From Arthrobacter luteolus NBRC 107841 (lineage in GTDB: Bacteria; Actinomycetota; Actinomycetes; Actinomycetales; Micrococcaceae): 64,000 nucleotides of DNA. The stretch lies in contig NZ_BCQM01000011.1 of the NCBI RefSeq assembly GCF_001552075.1, positions 17,506 to 81,505 of the forward strand. Direction: 5' to 3'. Shown piece by piece: positions 33,421 to 41,722 of the stretch; the stretch's first letter is position 1; every line of letters begins with the position of its first letter. The position numbers and the translations under genes are program-made. The notes below the pieces were generated by a model. That model was not told the DNA's origin and searched no databases. It saw only the letters and a program-made list of their open reading frames with translations.

Positions 33421-34474
33421 CGAAGTTAAAGCGGGAAGGCCACTGGAGTTCGACGGCGTCGCCGCGGCCGCAGGCGGTGGCCCGGGAATCGTTCTGCTCC
33501 TGGACGATCAGCCGGTCCCCGGTTTCCGTGGTGGCCACGTACCGGGTGGTGGGGCCGGTGTAGACGATTTCTTCAATCCGGGCGGAGACGGTGGAGAAGC
33601 CGTCCGGAGCCAGGCTTCCCGGAGCGGCGATGTGGATCCGTTCCGGGCGGATGCTCACCAGTGCATCGCTGCCTGTGAGCCGCTTGGCGAGGGTGCCCTC
33701 GACCAGGTTGGTGCTGCCCAGGAAGGTCGCCACGAACCGGGTGGCCGGACGCTCGTACAGGTCTTCCGGGCTGCCGACCTGCTCGATGCCGCCGTCGTTA
33801 AACACGGCGACGCGGTCTGAGAGGGTTAGTGCCTCTTCCTGGTCGTGGGTTACGAAGACGAAGGTGATGCCAACTTCGCGCTGGATCTGCTTGAGCTCGA
33901 TCTGCATCTGCTCACGCAGCTGCTTGTCCAGTGCCCCGAGCGGCTCATCCAGCAGCAGGACCTGCGGGCGCAGTATCAAGGCCCGGGCCAGGGCGATGCG
34001 CTGGCGCTGGCCGCCGGACAGTTGGGAAGGCAACCGGTCCGCGACCTGCGGCAGGCGGACCATCTCCAGTGCCTCGGCCACGCGGCGCACACGTTCCGCC
34101 CGCGGAGTCTTGCGCAGCTTCAGTCCATAGCCGACGTTCTGGGCAACGGTCAGGTGTGGAAACAGCGCGTAGTCCTGGAACACGGTGTTCACGTTCCGCT
34201 CGAACGGAGCCTTACCGGTGACATCGGAGCCGTGGAGGTAGATATGGCCGCTGGTCACCGGTTCAAAGCCGGCCACCATGCGCAGCACGGTGGTCTTGCC
34301 GGACCCGGAGGGCCCCAGCAGGGAGAAGAACTCACCCGAGCGGATGTCCAGGTCCAGGTCCTTGACCGCGGAGAAATCGCCGAAGCTCTTGGTCACCCGG
34401 GACAGGCTGATCGCGGTGCCTGAGGACGCATGGTCCTCGACGGTGGGGGAGATGGGTGCTGTGCTGGCTGGCAC
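33410..34474 (-). CDS. Polyamine-type ABC transporter ATP-binding protein (PotA-like)
   Basis: 354-residue ATPase, first gene of the operon. Walker [10 protein letters not shown], signature [15 protein letters not shown], Walker B VLLLDEPLGALD, H-loop FVTHDQEEAL. A C-terminal TOBE regulatory domain (about 275-354) contains VSIRPERIHI. I place the start at a GTG at 34474 with AAAGGA eight bases upstream; the longer frame to 34615 crosses the promoter region. Divergent from the GntR/Cache gene pair across an AT-rich 167-base gap. Confidence 0.9.
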   Translation of the reverse strand: MPASTAPISPTVEDHASSGTAISLSRVTKSFGDFSAVKDLDLDIRSGEFFSLLGPSGSGKTTVLRMVAGFEPVTSGHIYLHGSDVTGKAPFERNVNTVFQDYALFPHLTVAQNVGYGLKLRKTPRAERVRRVAEALEMVRLPQVADRLPSQLSGGQRQRIALARALILRPQVLLLDEPLGALDKQLREQMQIELKQIQREVGITFVFVTHDQEEALTLSDRVAVFNDGGIEQVGSPEDLYERPATRFVATFLGSTNLVEGTLAKRLTGSDALVSIRPERIHIAAPGSLAPDGFSTVSARIEEIVYTGPTTRYVATTETGDRLIVQEQNDSRATACGRGDAVELQWPSRFNFAVS

Positions 34475-34641
34475 GGAAAGTCCTTTCACTTCAGCAGGAA
34501 GCGCGGAAGCGCAACAAGTAGTAAAGCTATGAAACCAGATGTTATATGTAATTTCCGTCACTTCAGGTAAATTTCTTGTTACGGATGCGCGGCCAGGGCT
34601 TTTGGCGCCCGGCACTCCGCCAAGCTGGAAAGATCGTGAAC

Positions 34642-35430
34642 ATGCCCCAGAACACCGCTCCGCAGAAACGCCTCCTCACCGCCGTCTTCGCGCCGCTCGG
34701 CGACGCCGGGAAGGCCAGCCGCGTCGAAGAGCGCATCATTCAGGGGATTTCGGCGGGTGCGCTGCTGGACGGAGACAGGCTCCCCACCGAGATGGAGATG
34801 GCCGCATCGATGGGCGTGGCCACCGTAACGGCGCGTGAAGCACTGGCCGGACTCCGGACGCGCGGCCTGGTGGAAACCCGCCGGGGACGCGACGGCGGCA
34901 CCTTTGTTACGCTGCCCTCCGGCGACCGGATGGAGCTGGTCCGCCGCCGGCTCGCCGCCATGAGCCGGGTGGAGCTGCGGGACCTGGCGATTCACTACGC
35001 CGCAATTGCCGCCACCGCCGCGGAGCTGGCGGCCGACGCAGCGGACACTGAGGATGTTGAGGCCCTCGCGCACCTGCTCGAAGCGCCGGGCCGCGGCAAC
35101 CGAGCTGTGGGAGACTTCCTGCTGGAGCTCGCTGCGCTGAGCCAGTCCGCGCGGCTGACCAGGGAATATGTCCGGCTGCACACGGACTACGGTTCACTGC
35201 TCGGGCTGGCCCATGCCGACGCAGCCTATGATGCCGCCATGGTGAGTCTGTGCCGCCGGATCTGTGCCGCCGTGGCGGAGGCGGATGCTTCCGCCTCCCG
35301 TGCACTGGTCCGCGAATACGTCCAGGCCTCCGTGGCCTGGCTCATTGATGAACACACCCGCCTTTCCACCTCCGCCGACCTCACTACGGCAGAGAAATCA
35401 CCCCCCGCACCCGCCTGGAGGAAAGCATGA
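34642..35430 (+). CDS. GntR-family regulator (FadR/FCD type)
   Basis: 262-residue regulator. The N-terminal winged helix reads VEERIIQGISAGALLDGDRLPTEMEMA then VATVTAREALAGLRTRGLVETRRGRDGG (shown in part), and an all-helical ligand domain of about 150 residues follows. The ATG at 34642 is ten bases from GGAAAG; a GTG at 34636 is possible. It faces the polyamine-type ABC operon, its likely target, and overlaps the Cache-domain gene by four bases (ATGA). Confidence 0.85.
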   Translation: MPQNTAPQKRLLTAVFAPLGDAGKASRVEERIIQGISAGALLDGDRLPTEMEMAASMGVATVTAREALAGLRTRGLVETRRGRDGGTFVTLPSGDRMELVRRRLAAMSRVELRDLAIHYAAIAATAAELAADAADTEDVEALAHLLEAPGRGNRAVGDFLLELAALSQSARLTREYVRLHTDYGSLLGLAHADAAYDAAMVSLCRRICAAVAEADASASRALVREYVQASVAWLIDEHTRLSTSADLTTAEKSPPAPAWRKA

Positions 35431-36191
35431 GCATTTCCCGCAGTGAATCCCCGATATCCCCGGCAGCCGCTCCCGCCGCTGCCCTGGGCAGCTTCTTCGA
35501 GGAGGTCCTGGAACTCCTCGAAGCCTGGAAGCCACGGATCGAGGCCCTGTTCGCCGACCCCGCGGCGCCACCGTCGCGGCGGGACGTGGACGCCGTCGTC
35601 GAACCCCTGGCCGCCGATCTCCTGGGCAGTACCCGCCACCCGCTGGCCGGCGGCGGATTCGTTGCCGCGCATGGCGCCGTCGGGGACGCAGCCTGGCACA
35701 TGGCCTGGTGGCAGGGGCGCAGCAAGGAGGTGCAGATGCTGACCTCGATTGAATCGATGGGGGAGGCCTATTCGCGCCGCGAGTGGTTCACCGTTCCCGT
35801 GGAAACCGGTGCCAGCCACATCACCGGACCCTATGTGGACTTCATCTGCACCGATGAATACACCGTGACCCTGACCTCTCCGGTCAGTGTGGCAGGGACG
35901 GTGGTTGGCGTCGTCGGCGCGGACGTTTTCGTGGAATCCCTCGAAGAGGTCCTGCTTCCGGGCCTGCGGCAGCTGCACGGAGAGGCGTCGCTGGTGAACC
36001 GGGTGGGGCGGGTGGTGGTCTCAGCGGACCCGCAGCTGGCAGCCGGCCGCCTGCTGGTCGGGGACTGGCGGCAGGCGCAGGATCCCCTGCAGATGGAACT
36101 GCGGGGGGCTGAATATGCCGGGCACCGGGCTGCGGTGCATGCCTGCGGCCGGCTGCCCCTGGCCGTGGCGATCCCGCACCCCCTGGCCTAA
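35427..36191 (+). CDS. Soluble Cache-domain protein
   Basis: 254-residue protein with no signal peptide or membrane helix. The Cache-fold core is visible as EWFTVPVETGASHITGPYVDF, TVTLTSPVSVAGTVVGVVGADVFVESLEEVLLP (in parts), a ligand-binding module normally found outside the cell in chemoreceptors and kinases. Here it stands alone, cytosolic, and is translationally coupled to the GntR regulator (ATGA). It may bind the imported polyamine-like compound and work with the regulator. Function is inference. Confidence 0.75.
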   Translation: MSISRSESPISPAAAPAAALGSFFEEVLELLEAWKPRIEALFADPAAPPSRRDVDAVVEPLAADLLGSTRHPLAGGGFVAAHGAVGDAAWHMAWWQGRSKEVQMLTSIESMGEAYSRREWFTVPVETGASHITGPYVDFICTDEYTVTLTSPVSVAGTVVGVVGADVFVESLEEVLLPGLRQLHGEASLVNRVGRVVVSADPQLAAGRLLVGDWRQAQDPLQMELRGAEYAGHRAAVHACGRLPLAVAIPHPLA

Positions 36192-36249
36192 CCCGGGAGC
36201 CAACCCTGGGCTAACCCGGGAGCCAACCCGGCCGGCGGGGCCGGTTGGA

Positions 36250-36297
36250 GGGGCCGGATAGCGGGGCCGGATAGCGGGGCCGGATAGCGGGGCCGGC
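36250..36297. repeat. 13-bp tandem repeat
   Basis: GGGGCCGGATAGC is repeated three times exactly (36250-36288) with a partial fourth copy ending at 36297, two bases before the YczE-like stop. Just upstream, CTAACCCGGGAGCCAACCC occurs twice with small changes (36188-36230). This 107-base gap between convergent genes holds no gene. Confidence 0.85.
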
Positions 36298-36298
36298 C

Positions 36299-36928
36299 TT
36301 AGCCGCCGGCGACCGGGCGGGGCTCCGGCGCCCTGCCGGGCACCTCCGGAATGTGAAAGAACGGAAGCGTCCGGCTGACCAGCGGGCCAATCAGCAGGGC
36401 AAAGGCCACGGTGCCCAGGCCCACCGGTCCGCCGAGTGCCCACCCGGTGGCCAGGACAGCGATCTCGATCCCGCTGCGCACTGCCCACAGCGGCCAGCCG
36501 AACCGTGCATGCAGTCCGGTCATCAGCCCGTCCCGCGGGCCCGGGCCCATCCGGGCGCCGATGTAGAGCCCGGTCGCCACGGCCAGCAGAACGAGGCCGC
36601 CGGCGAACAGGAGGGCCTGGGCCCAAAACTCTGACGGGGCCGGCACCACCGCCAGGCCCACTTCCGCGCTGGGCCCGATGAGCAGGACGTTCAGCACCGT
36701 TCCCACCCCGGGCTTTTGCCGGATCGGGATCCACAGCAGCAGGACGGCCAGGCCAATCAGGTTGGTCACCCAGCCGAAGGGGATTCCGGACTGGAGGCTG
36801 GTGCCCTGACCCAGGACATCCCACGGGGAGACGCCGATTCCCGCGCGGACCATCATGCCGATGGCAAAACCGTACAGAAAAAGGCCAATCAGCAACTGTG
36901 CCACCCGGCGGGCAAAAATCCACGTCAT
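36299..36928 (-). CDS. YczE/YyaS/YitT-type membrane protein
   Basis: 209-residue protein with five to six hydrophobic segments, beginning RRVAQLLIGLFLYGFAIGMM and containing GVSPWDVLGQG and GARMGPGPRDGLMTGL, the repeated G-x-x-P-x-D motifs of the YczE family. Function of the family is unknown but it is very often divergent from a MocR-type regulator, as here, which suggests a vitamin B6-related transport role. Confidence is high for family, low for role. Confidence 0.82.
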   Translation of the reverse strand: MTWIFARRVAQLLIGLFLYGFAIGMMVRAGIGVSPWDVLGQGTSLQSGIPFGWVTNLIGLAVLLLWIPIRQKPGVGTVLNVLLIGPSAEVGLAVVPAPSEFWAQALLFAGGLVLLAVATGLYIGARMGPGPRDGLMTGLHARFGWPLWAVRSGIEIAVLATGWALGGPVGLGTVAFALLIGPLVSRTLPFFHIPEVPGRAPEPRPVAGG

Positions 36929-36966
36929 AGCCTCAAGCCAATCGTTGAATTGGTCTTATATCAAGA

Positions 36967-36978
36967 TGCCAATTGGCA
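36967..36978. promoter_or_regulatory. Candidate MocR operator
   Basis: TGCCAATTGGCA is a perfect 12-base palindrome 13 bases before the MocR start. A related interrupted site, CCAATCGTTGAATTGG, lies at about 36939-36954. Both sit in the 62-base gap between the divergent YczE-like and MocR genes, so a MocR dimer bound here could control both. Confidence 0.6.
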
Positions 36979-36990
36979 TAGGCTGGCCTG

Positions 36991-38400
36991 ATGTTGATCC
37001 TGGGAGCAAATCGCTTGGCGGGTATGCTCGGTGCCTGGCGCGCCAGTGGTCCGGCGTATTCGGATCTGGCGGAGCGTATCCGGCTGCTCATCCTGGACGG
37101 CCGGCTGCCGGTCGGTGCCAGGCTGCCGGCCGAACGCGAGCTCTCCGGCCGCCTTCAGCTTTCCCGCACAACGGTCAGCGCCGCCTATGCCAGGCTGCGG
37201 GATACCGGTTACCTGGAAAGCCTGCGGGGATCCGGCAGTGTGGTGCGGATTCCGGGGGTGCCCGCGGCCTCCACGCCGTTGGCCGGCCCCGATACCCTGG
37301 ACCTCAGCAAAGCCGCCCTGCCGGCCGCACCCCAGCTGGCCGGCGCCGCGGCGGCGGCCCTGGACCAGCTCCCCGGACTGCTCACGGAGCCCGGCTACGA
37401 TCCCGTGGGCCTGCCCGCCCTCCGCACAGCCATCGCGGAACGCTATGCGCTGCGCGGCCTGCCCACTGACCCCGGGCAGGTCATGGTGACCATCGGTGCG
37501 CAGCATGCGGTGGCGCTGCTGTCGCGGGTGCTGCTCGAACGCGGGGACACCGCGCTGCTGGAATCCCCGACCTATCCGCACGGAGCGGAAGCCATCCGCG
37601 CAGCTGGCGGACGGATCGTGCCGGTGGCCGTCACACCGCGCGACGGCTGGGACACCGAAGGTCTGGAACAGGCTTTCCGGCGCTCACGGCCGGCCATGGC
37701 CTACGTGATGCCGGACTTCCACAATCCCACCGGCGCGGTGATGCAGCCGGCGGTGCGTCACATGCTGCTGGAGCTCGCCGCGCAGGCCGGAACGGTGGTC
37801 GTGGCGGATGAAACGATGGCTGAGCTGGAGATTGATTCCCCCGGACCAGTGTCCCCGCTGGCCGTCCACGGCCCGGCCGTGCTGGTGGGGTCCCTGGGCA
37901 AAACCGTCTGGGGCGGGCTGCGGATCGGTTGGATCCGGGCCGAACCGGACCTCATCACCCGGCTGGTGCAGGCCCGGTTTGCCAACGATCTGGGCACACC
38001 GGTGCTGGAGCAGCTGGTGGCGGTCCAGGTCCTGGCCCGGTATACGGAGATCCTGGCGGGGCGGCGCGAGCTGCTGCAGGCCGGCCGGGACCGGCTCGAA
38101 TCCCTGCTGGCGGCCGCGCTGCCGGAATGGGACGTGCCCCGAATTTCCGGCGGGCTGAGCACCTGGGTGAACATCGGCCGCCCGGTCAGTTCGCAGCTGA
38201 CCCTGGCGGCCCGCTCCCGCGGACTCCTGCTGGCCGCCGGCCCGGTTTTTGGCAGCGACGGTGTGTTTGAACGGTTCCTCCGGCTGCCGATCAGCTACGG
38301 AGCGCCCGAAACCACCCGGGCCGTGGAAGTGCTGGCGGACGCCTGGTCAGGGCTGGGCGAAAGCCCGGCGACGCCGTCGTACCAGCCCGCAGTGGTCTGA
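36991..38400 (+). CDS. MocR-family regulator (GntR helix-turn-helix fused to aminotransferase-like domain)
   Basis: 469-residue chimera. The winged helix covers about 20-85 (AERIRLLILDGRLPVGARLP, LSRTTVSAAYARLRDTGYL). The rest is a fold-type-I PLP domain, with PDFHNPTG for ring stacking and the Schiff-base lysine in SLGKTVWGGLRIGW. MocR proteins such as PdxR and GabR sense PLP or amines. TAGGCT lies seven bases before the ATG and there is no Shine-Dalgarno site, so the transcript may be leaderless. Confidence 0.9.
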   Translation: MLILGANRLAGMLGAWRASGPAYSDLAERIRLLILDGRLPVGARLPAERELSGRLQLSRTTVSAAYARLRDTGYLESLRGSGSVVRIPGVPAASTPLAGPDTLDLSKAALPAAPQLAGAAAAALDQLPGLLTEPGYDPVGLPALRTAIAERYALRGLPTDPGQVMVTIGAQHAVALLSRVLLERGDTALLESPTYPHGAEAIRAAGGRIVPVAVTPRDGWDTEGLEQAFRRSRPAMAYVMPDFHNPTGAVMQPAVRHMLLELAAQAGTVVVADETMAELEIDSPGPVSPLAVHGPAVLVGSLGKTVWGGLRIGWIRAEPDLITRLVQARFANDLGTPVLEQLVAVQVLARYTEILAGRRELLQAGRDRLESLLAAALPEWDVPRISGGLSTWVNIGRPVSSQLTLAARSRGLLLAAGPVFGSDGVFERFLRLPISYGAPETTRAVEVLADAWSGLGESPATPSYQPAVV

Positions 38401-38423
38401 CGGCCGGAACCGCGGGCTGCCGG

Positions 38424-39062
38424 CTACTGAACCAGCTTCACCACGGCGTCTGCAGTATGGGCGCGGGCGGCGATCAGATCCGCGTTCAACTGGTCGCTTC
38501 CCTCTGCCCAGCGCCGGGCCTCCGCCGGGGATTTCCCAAAGGCTGCGTGCCGTGCAGCCAGCCGGGCAACCCGGGTTGGTTCTGCCAGCGAGAGGTACCA
38601 GACGGCGTCGAGCTGCTCCCGCACTTCCGGCCACGCACCGCTGTCCTGCAGCAGATAGTTTCCCTCCGTGATGATCAGCGCAACGGAGGGCTTCACCGGC
38701 ACCGCGGAGCCGATCGGCTCCTCGAGGGCGCGGTCGAAGTCAGGCGAGTAGATGATCCGTCCGCCGGAGTCCTGCCGCTTCAGCCGGTGGAGCAGGGCAG
38801 CGAAGCCGTCGTCGTCGAACGTGTCGATGGCCCCCTTGCTGTCCCTCCGGCCCAGGTTCTCCAGCACCCGGTTTGCCAGGTGGAAGCCATCCATGGACAC
38901 AACGACGGCGAGGTCCGGTCCCAGCGCCGCGGCCAGGGCAGCGGCGAGCGTGGATTTTCCCGCGCCGGGCGGCCCGGTGATGCCGAGGATGCGGCGGGGA
39001 CCGGCAGCGAGCGTCCGGGCCTCGGCGATGAGCTGGTCCAGGGTGCGGTCGAGGATCTGCAT
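38424..39062 (-). CDS. P-loop kinase, uridine kinase / pantothenate kinase-like
   Basis: 212-residue phosphotransferase. Walker A GPPGAGKST (about 30-38), VSMDGFHLANRVLE (acceptor-site Asp), and ITEGNYLL (Walker B-like) are those of the uridine kinase/PanK/phosphoribulokinase-like group. It follows the LacI gene by 18 bases with GGAGGGG before its ATG and ends the rhamnose operon. No kinase of this type is needed for rhamnose catabolism, since RhaB phosphorylates rhamnulose, so its substrate is unknown; a sugar or nucleoside is possible. Confidence 0.8.
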   Translation of the reverse strand: MQILDRTLDQLIAEARTLAAGPRRILGITGPPGAGKSTLAAALAAALGPDLAVVVSMDGFHLANRVLENLGRRDSKGAIDTFDDDGFAALLHRLKRQDSGGRIIYSPDFDRALEEPIGSAVPVKPSVALIITEGNYLLQDSGAWPEVREQLDAVWYLSLAEPTRVARLAARHAAFGKSPAEARRWAEGSDQLNADLIAARAHTADAVVKLVQ

Positions 39063-39080
39063 GCTTCGCCCCTCCGCAGC

Positions 39081-40094
39081 CTAGGAAACGTCCGTCGAGG
39101 CCCGCACCACCAGCTCCGGCTGGAAGGTGACGTGACGGTGGTGATGGTCCTCGGCCAGCTCATCCTCCAGCAGCTCCACCGCCGTACGCCCGATGAGCCG
39201 CGCCGGCTGGCGGATGGAGGACAGCGGAACAATGGCGGAGGGCGCAAAATCGATGTCGTCGTAGCCGATCAGGGAGATGTCCTGGGGAACCCGGATCCGG
39301 TGGTCGAAGACGAACGCCTGCAGCAGCCCGATCGCCAGCAGATCATTGGCCGCGAACACGCCTCCGGGGCGTTCGGCGGCCGGCCGGCGGAGCAGTTCCT
39401 CGCCCACGCGCCGGCCCTCCAGCACCGTCAGGGCCGTGGTCCCGGCGACGTCCAGCGACGCACCGGGCACGGCGTCGACGGCGGCCCGGGCCCCTGCCTG
39501 CCGGTCGACCACCTGGTGCAGGGACGCCGGACCTCCCACGAAGGTGATTTTCCGGGCTCCGCCGGCCAGCAGGTGCGCGACGGCCATCCGGCCGCCTTCG
39601 ACGTCGTCCACGGCCAGGGAACAGTACTGGGAGGCGGGAGCCTGCTCATCCACCAGCACCACCGGGGTGCCGCGTGAGCGCAGCCGGTCGATCCGCCGCC
39701 GGTCATCGGACTGGGGCGTGATGAGCACCCCGCGCACCCGCTGTTCCTCGAACAGGTCCAGGTAGACCTCTTCCCGGCTGCGGGAGAGCCCGGAATTGCC
39801 GACGATCACTGCCTGGCCGAGGTCGTCCGCAGCGGCTTCGGCGCCCCGGGCGATTTCGTTGTAGAAAGGGTTGCCGGTGTCCTGCACCACCAGCCCGAGG
39901 GTCCTGGAGCGGCCGGCCTTCAGCTGCCGTGCGACGTCGTTGCGGACGTATCCCAGTTCGTCGATGGCCTTCAGCACCCGGCGCCGGCGGTCTGCTGAGA
40001 CCACCTCGGGCCGGTTGATCACGTTGGAGACGGTGCCAATCGATACCTGGGCTTCCCGCGCGACGTCCTTGATGCTCACCGGGAATCTGGCCAT
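39081..40094 (-). CDS. LacI-family regulator of the rhamnose locus
   Basis: 337-residue repressor. The helix-turn-helix and hinge are SIKDVAREAQVSIGTVSNVINRP with the hinge region RRVLKAIDELGYVRNDVARQL, and a periplasmic-binding-protein-like ligand domain follows. It is the fourth gene of the rhamnose operon, 122 bases after the kinase gene. Two LacI-type operators between rhaI and rhaM match its family's preferred TGAAACGTTTCA-type site, so it most likely represses the locus in absence of rhamnose or a phosphorylated intermediate. Confidence 0.87.
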   Translation of the reverse strand: MARFPVSIKDVAREAQVSIGTVSNVINRPEVVSADRRRRVLKAIDELGYVRNDVARQLKAGRSRTLGLVVQDTGNPFYNEIARGAEAAADDLGQAVIVGNSGLSRSREEVYLDLFEEQRVRGVLITPQSDDRRRIDRLRSRGTPVVLVDEQAPASQYCSLAVDDVEGGRMAVAHLLAGGARKITFVGGPASLHQVVDRQAGARAAVDAVPGASLDVAGTTALTVLEGRRVGEELLRRPAAERPGGVFAANDLLAIGLLQAFVFDHRIRVPQDISLIGYDDIDFAPSAIVPLSSIRQPARLIGRTAVELLEDELAEDHHHRHVTFQPELVVRASTDVS

Positions 40095-40216
40095 GCTCTC
40101 TTCACTTCCGTCCGGACGAGGTCCGCTTCTCCTGGCGCCGTCATCTGCGGGCCGGGCCCGCGGGACAGGGTCTCATTGTAAGCAGCATGTCCTTTGGAAG
40201 ACCGGCGCGCCGCCGG

Positions 40217-41689
40217 TTATGACAGGCGCGCGGCGGCCCGCGGCTCGTAGCGGACCGGTTCGAAGGTGCGGGCAACCAGGCGGCGCAGCTCCTCCAACCC
40301 GCCGGAAACCAAGCCTGCGGCCCGGGCCTGGACCAGCACGTTGCCGATCGCAGTGGCCTCCACCGGCCCGGCGAAGACCGTGCGTCCGGTCCGGTTGGCG
40401 GTGAGCTGGCAAAGCAGCGTGTTCTGCGATCCGCCGCCCACCACGTGTACGGTGCGGATGCTGCGTCCGGTGAGCCGCTCGATCTGCTCGATGACGTCCG
40501 CGTAGGCGGCCGCCAGCGACTCCAGGATGGAGCGGACCATTTCGGCCCGGCCGCGGGGCGGACGCAGTCCGCGCTCCTCACACCATGCGGTGATCCGGGC
40601 CGGCATGTCACCGGGCGTCGTGAAACGCTCGTCCTGCACATCGAACACCGGTACCGGGGCGGTGACGGCCGCCGCATGGCTGATCAGCTCGGCCAGGTTG
40701 CTGGTGTGCTGGGCATCCGTGGCGCCCGGCCCGTCCCAGGTGCGGATGGACTCGGAGAGCAGCCACAGCCCGGAAACGTTCTTCAAGTAGCGGATCCGGC
40801 CATCCACACCGCCCTCGTTGGTGAAGTTGGCGGCGTGGCTTTCGGCGGTGAGCACCGGGGTGGGCAGCTCCACGCCGACCAGGGACCAGGTGCCGGAGGA
40901 AATGAACGCGGCGTCCTCATCGGCGAAAGGCACCGCGACGACGGCGGAGGCAGTGTCGTGCGAGCCTACGGCGGTGACCGGCACTCCGGCCGGGGCACCC
41001 AGTTCGGCGGCCACCGCGGGCAGCAGGCCGCCGATCCGGGCGCCGGGAGCAACCAGCGGGGCGAAGAGGCCGTTAGCCAGTCCGAGCCGGGCCATCAGTT
41101 CGGTGTCCCACTGCCGGGTGCGGGCATCCAGCAGTCCTGTGGTCGCTGCGTTGGTCTCCTCGGTCACCTGCCGGCCGGTGAGCCAGTAGGCGATCAGGTC
41201 AGGGACCAGCAGCGCCCGTTCCGCCATTGCCAGATCACCGCGCTGCCTGTCCACGGCCAGCTGGAACACCGTATTGAACGGCAGATGCTGCAGCCCGCTG
41301 CGGGAGTAGAGCTCCTCCGGGGGTACGGCCGCGTGCACTGCCTGCACCCCGGCCGCAGTGCGTTCGTCCCGGTAATGGTAGGGCAGACCAAGCAGCTTTC
41401 CGCCGCGCAGCAGCCCGTAGTCCACTGCCCAGGAGTCGACGCCGATGGAACAGACGCCGGGTTCCTCCCGAAACGCCTGGGCGAGCCCGGCGGACAGGGA
41501 CCGGTAGAGCTCGGTGATGTTCCAGTGCAGGCCGGGCCCGTCTCCCTCGTGCAGCCGGACCGGTTGGTTGGGGAAGCGGGCCACATGCCGCATCCGGATC
41601 CGGCCGTCGGATATACCGCCGAGGATGACGCGGCCGCTGGTCGCCCCAAGATCGACGGCCGCCACCGCTGCCGCTGTCGCTGTCGCCAC
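40217..41689 (-). CDS. rhaB: L-rhamnulokinase
   Basis: 490-residue FGGY-family sugar kinase that phosphorylates L-rhamnulose at C1. Motifs: VAAVDLGATSGRVILG (phosphate 1), GVDSWAVDYGLL with the catalytic Asp, ISSGTWSLVGVE, and HVVGGGSQNTLLCQLTAN (adenosine site). These SGTWS and GGGSQN forms are typical of RhaB. It begins at a GTG at 41689 with AAAGGA eight bases upstream. It lies 33 bases after the RhaEW gene in the rhamnose operon. Confidence 0.92.
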   Translation of the reverse strand: MATATAAAVAAVDLGATSGRVILGGISDGRIRMRHVARFPNQPVRLHEGDGPGLHWNITELYRSLSAGLAQAFREEPGVCSIGVDSWAVDYGLLRGGKLLGLPYHYRDERTAAGVQAVHAAVPPEELYSRSGLQHLPFNTVFQLAVDRQRGDLAMAERALLVPDLIAYWLTGRQVTEETNAATTGLLDARTRQWDTELMARLGLANGLFAPLVAPGARIGGLLPAVAAELGAPAGVPVTAVGSHDTASAVVAVPFADEDAAFISSGTWSLVGVELPTPVLTAESHAANFTNEGGVDGRIRYLKNVSGLWLLSESIRTWDGPGATDAQHTSNLAELISHAAAVTAPVPVFDVQDERFTTPGDMPARITAWCEERGLRPPRGRAEMVRSILESLAAAYADVIEQIERLTGRSIRTVHVVGGGSQNTLLCQLTANRTGRTVFAGPVEATAIGNVLVQARAAGLVSGGLEELRRLVARTFEPVRYEPRAAARLS

Positions 41690-41722
41690 TTTTAGTGTCC
41701 TTTCGCTGTCCCGCCGGGCCGT

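Noticed and set aside
36188..36297. Repeat cluster as a mobile-element end or attachment site
   Set aside because: No transposase or integrase gene and no target-site pattern; short tandem slippage explains it.
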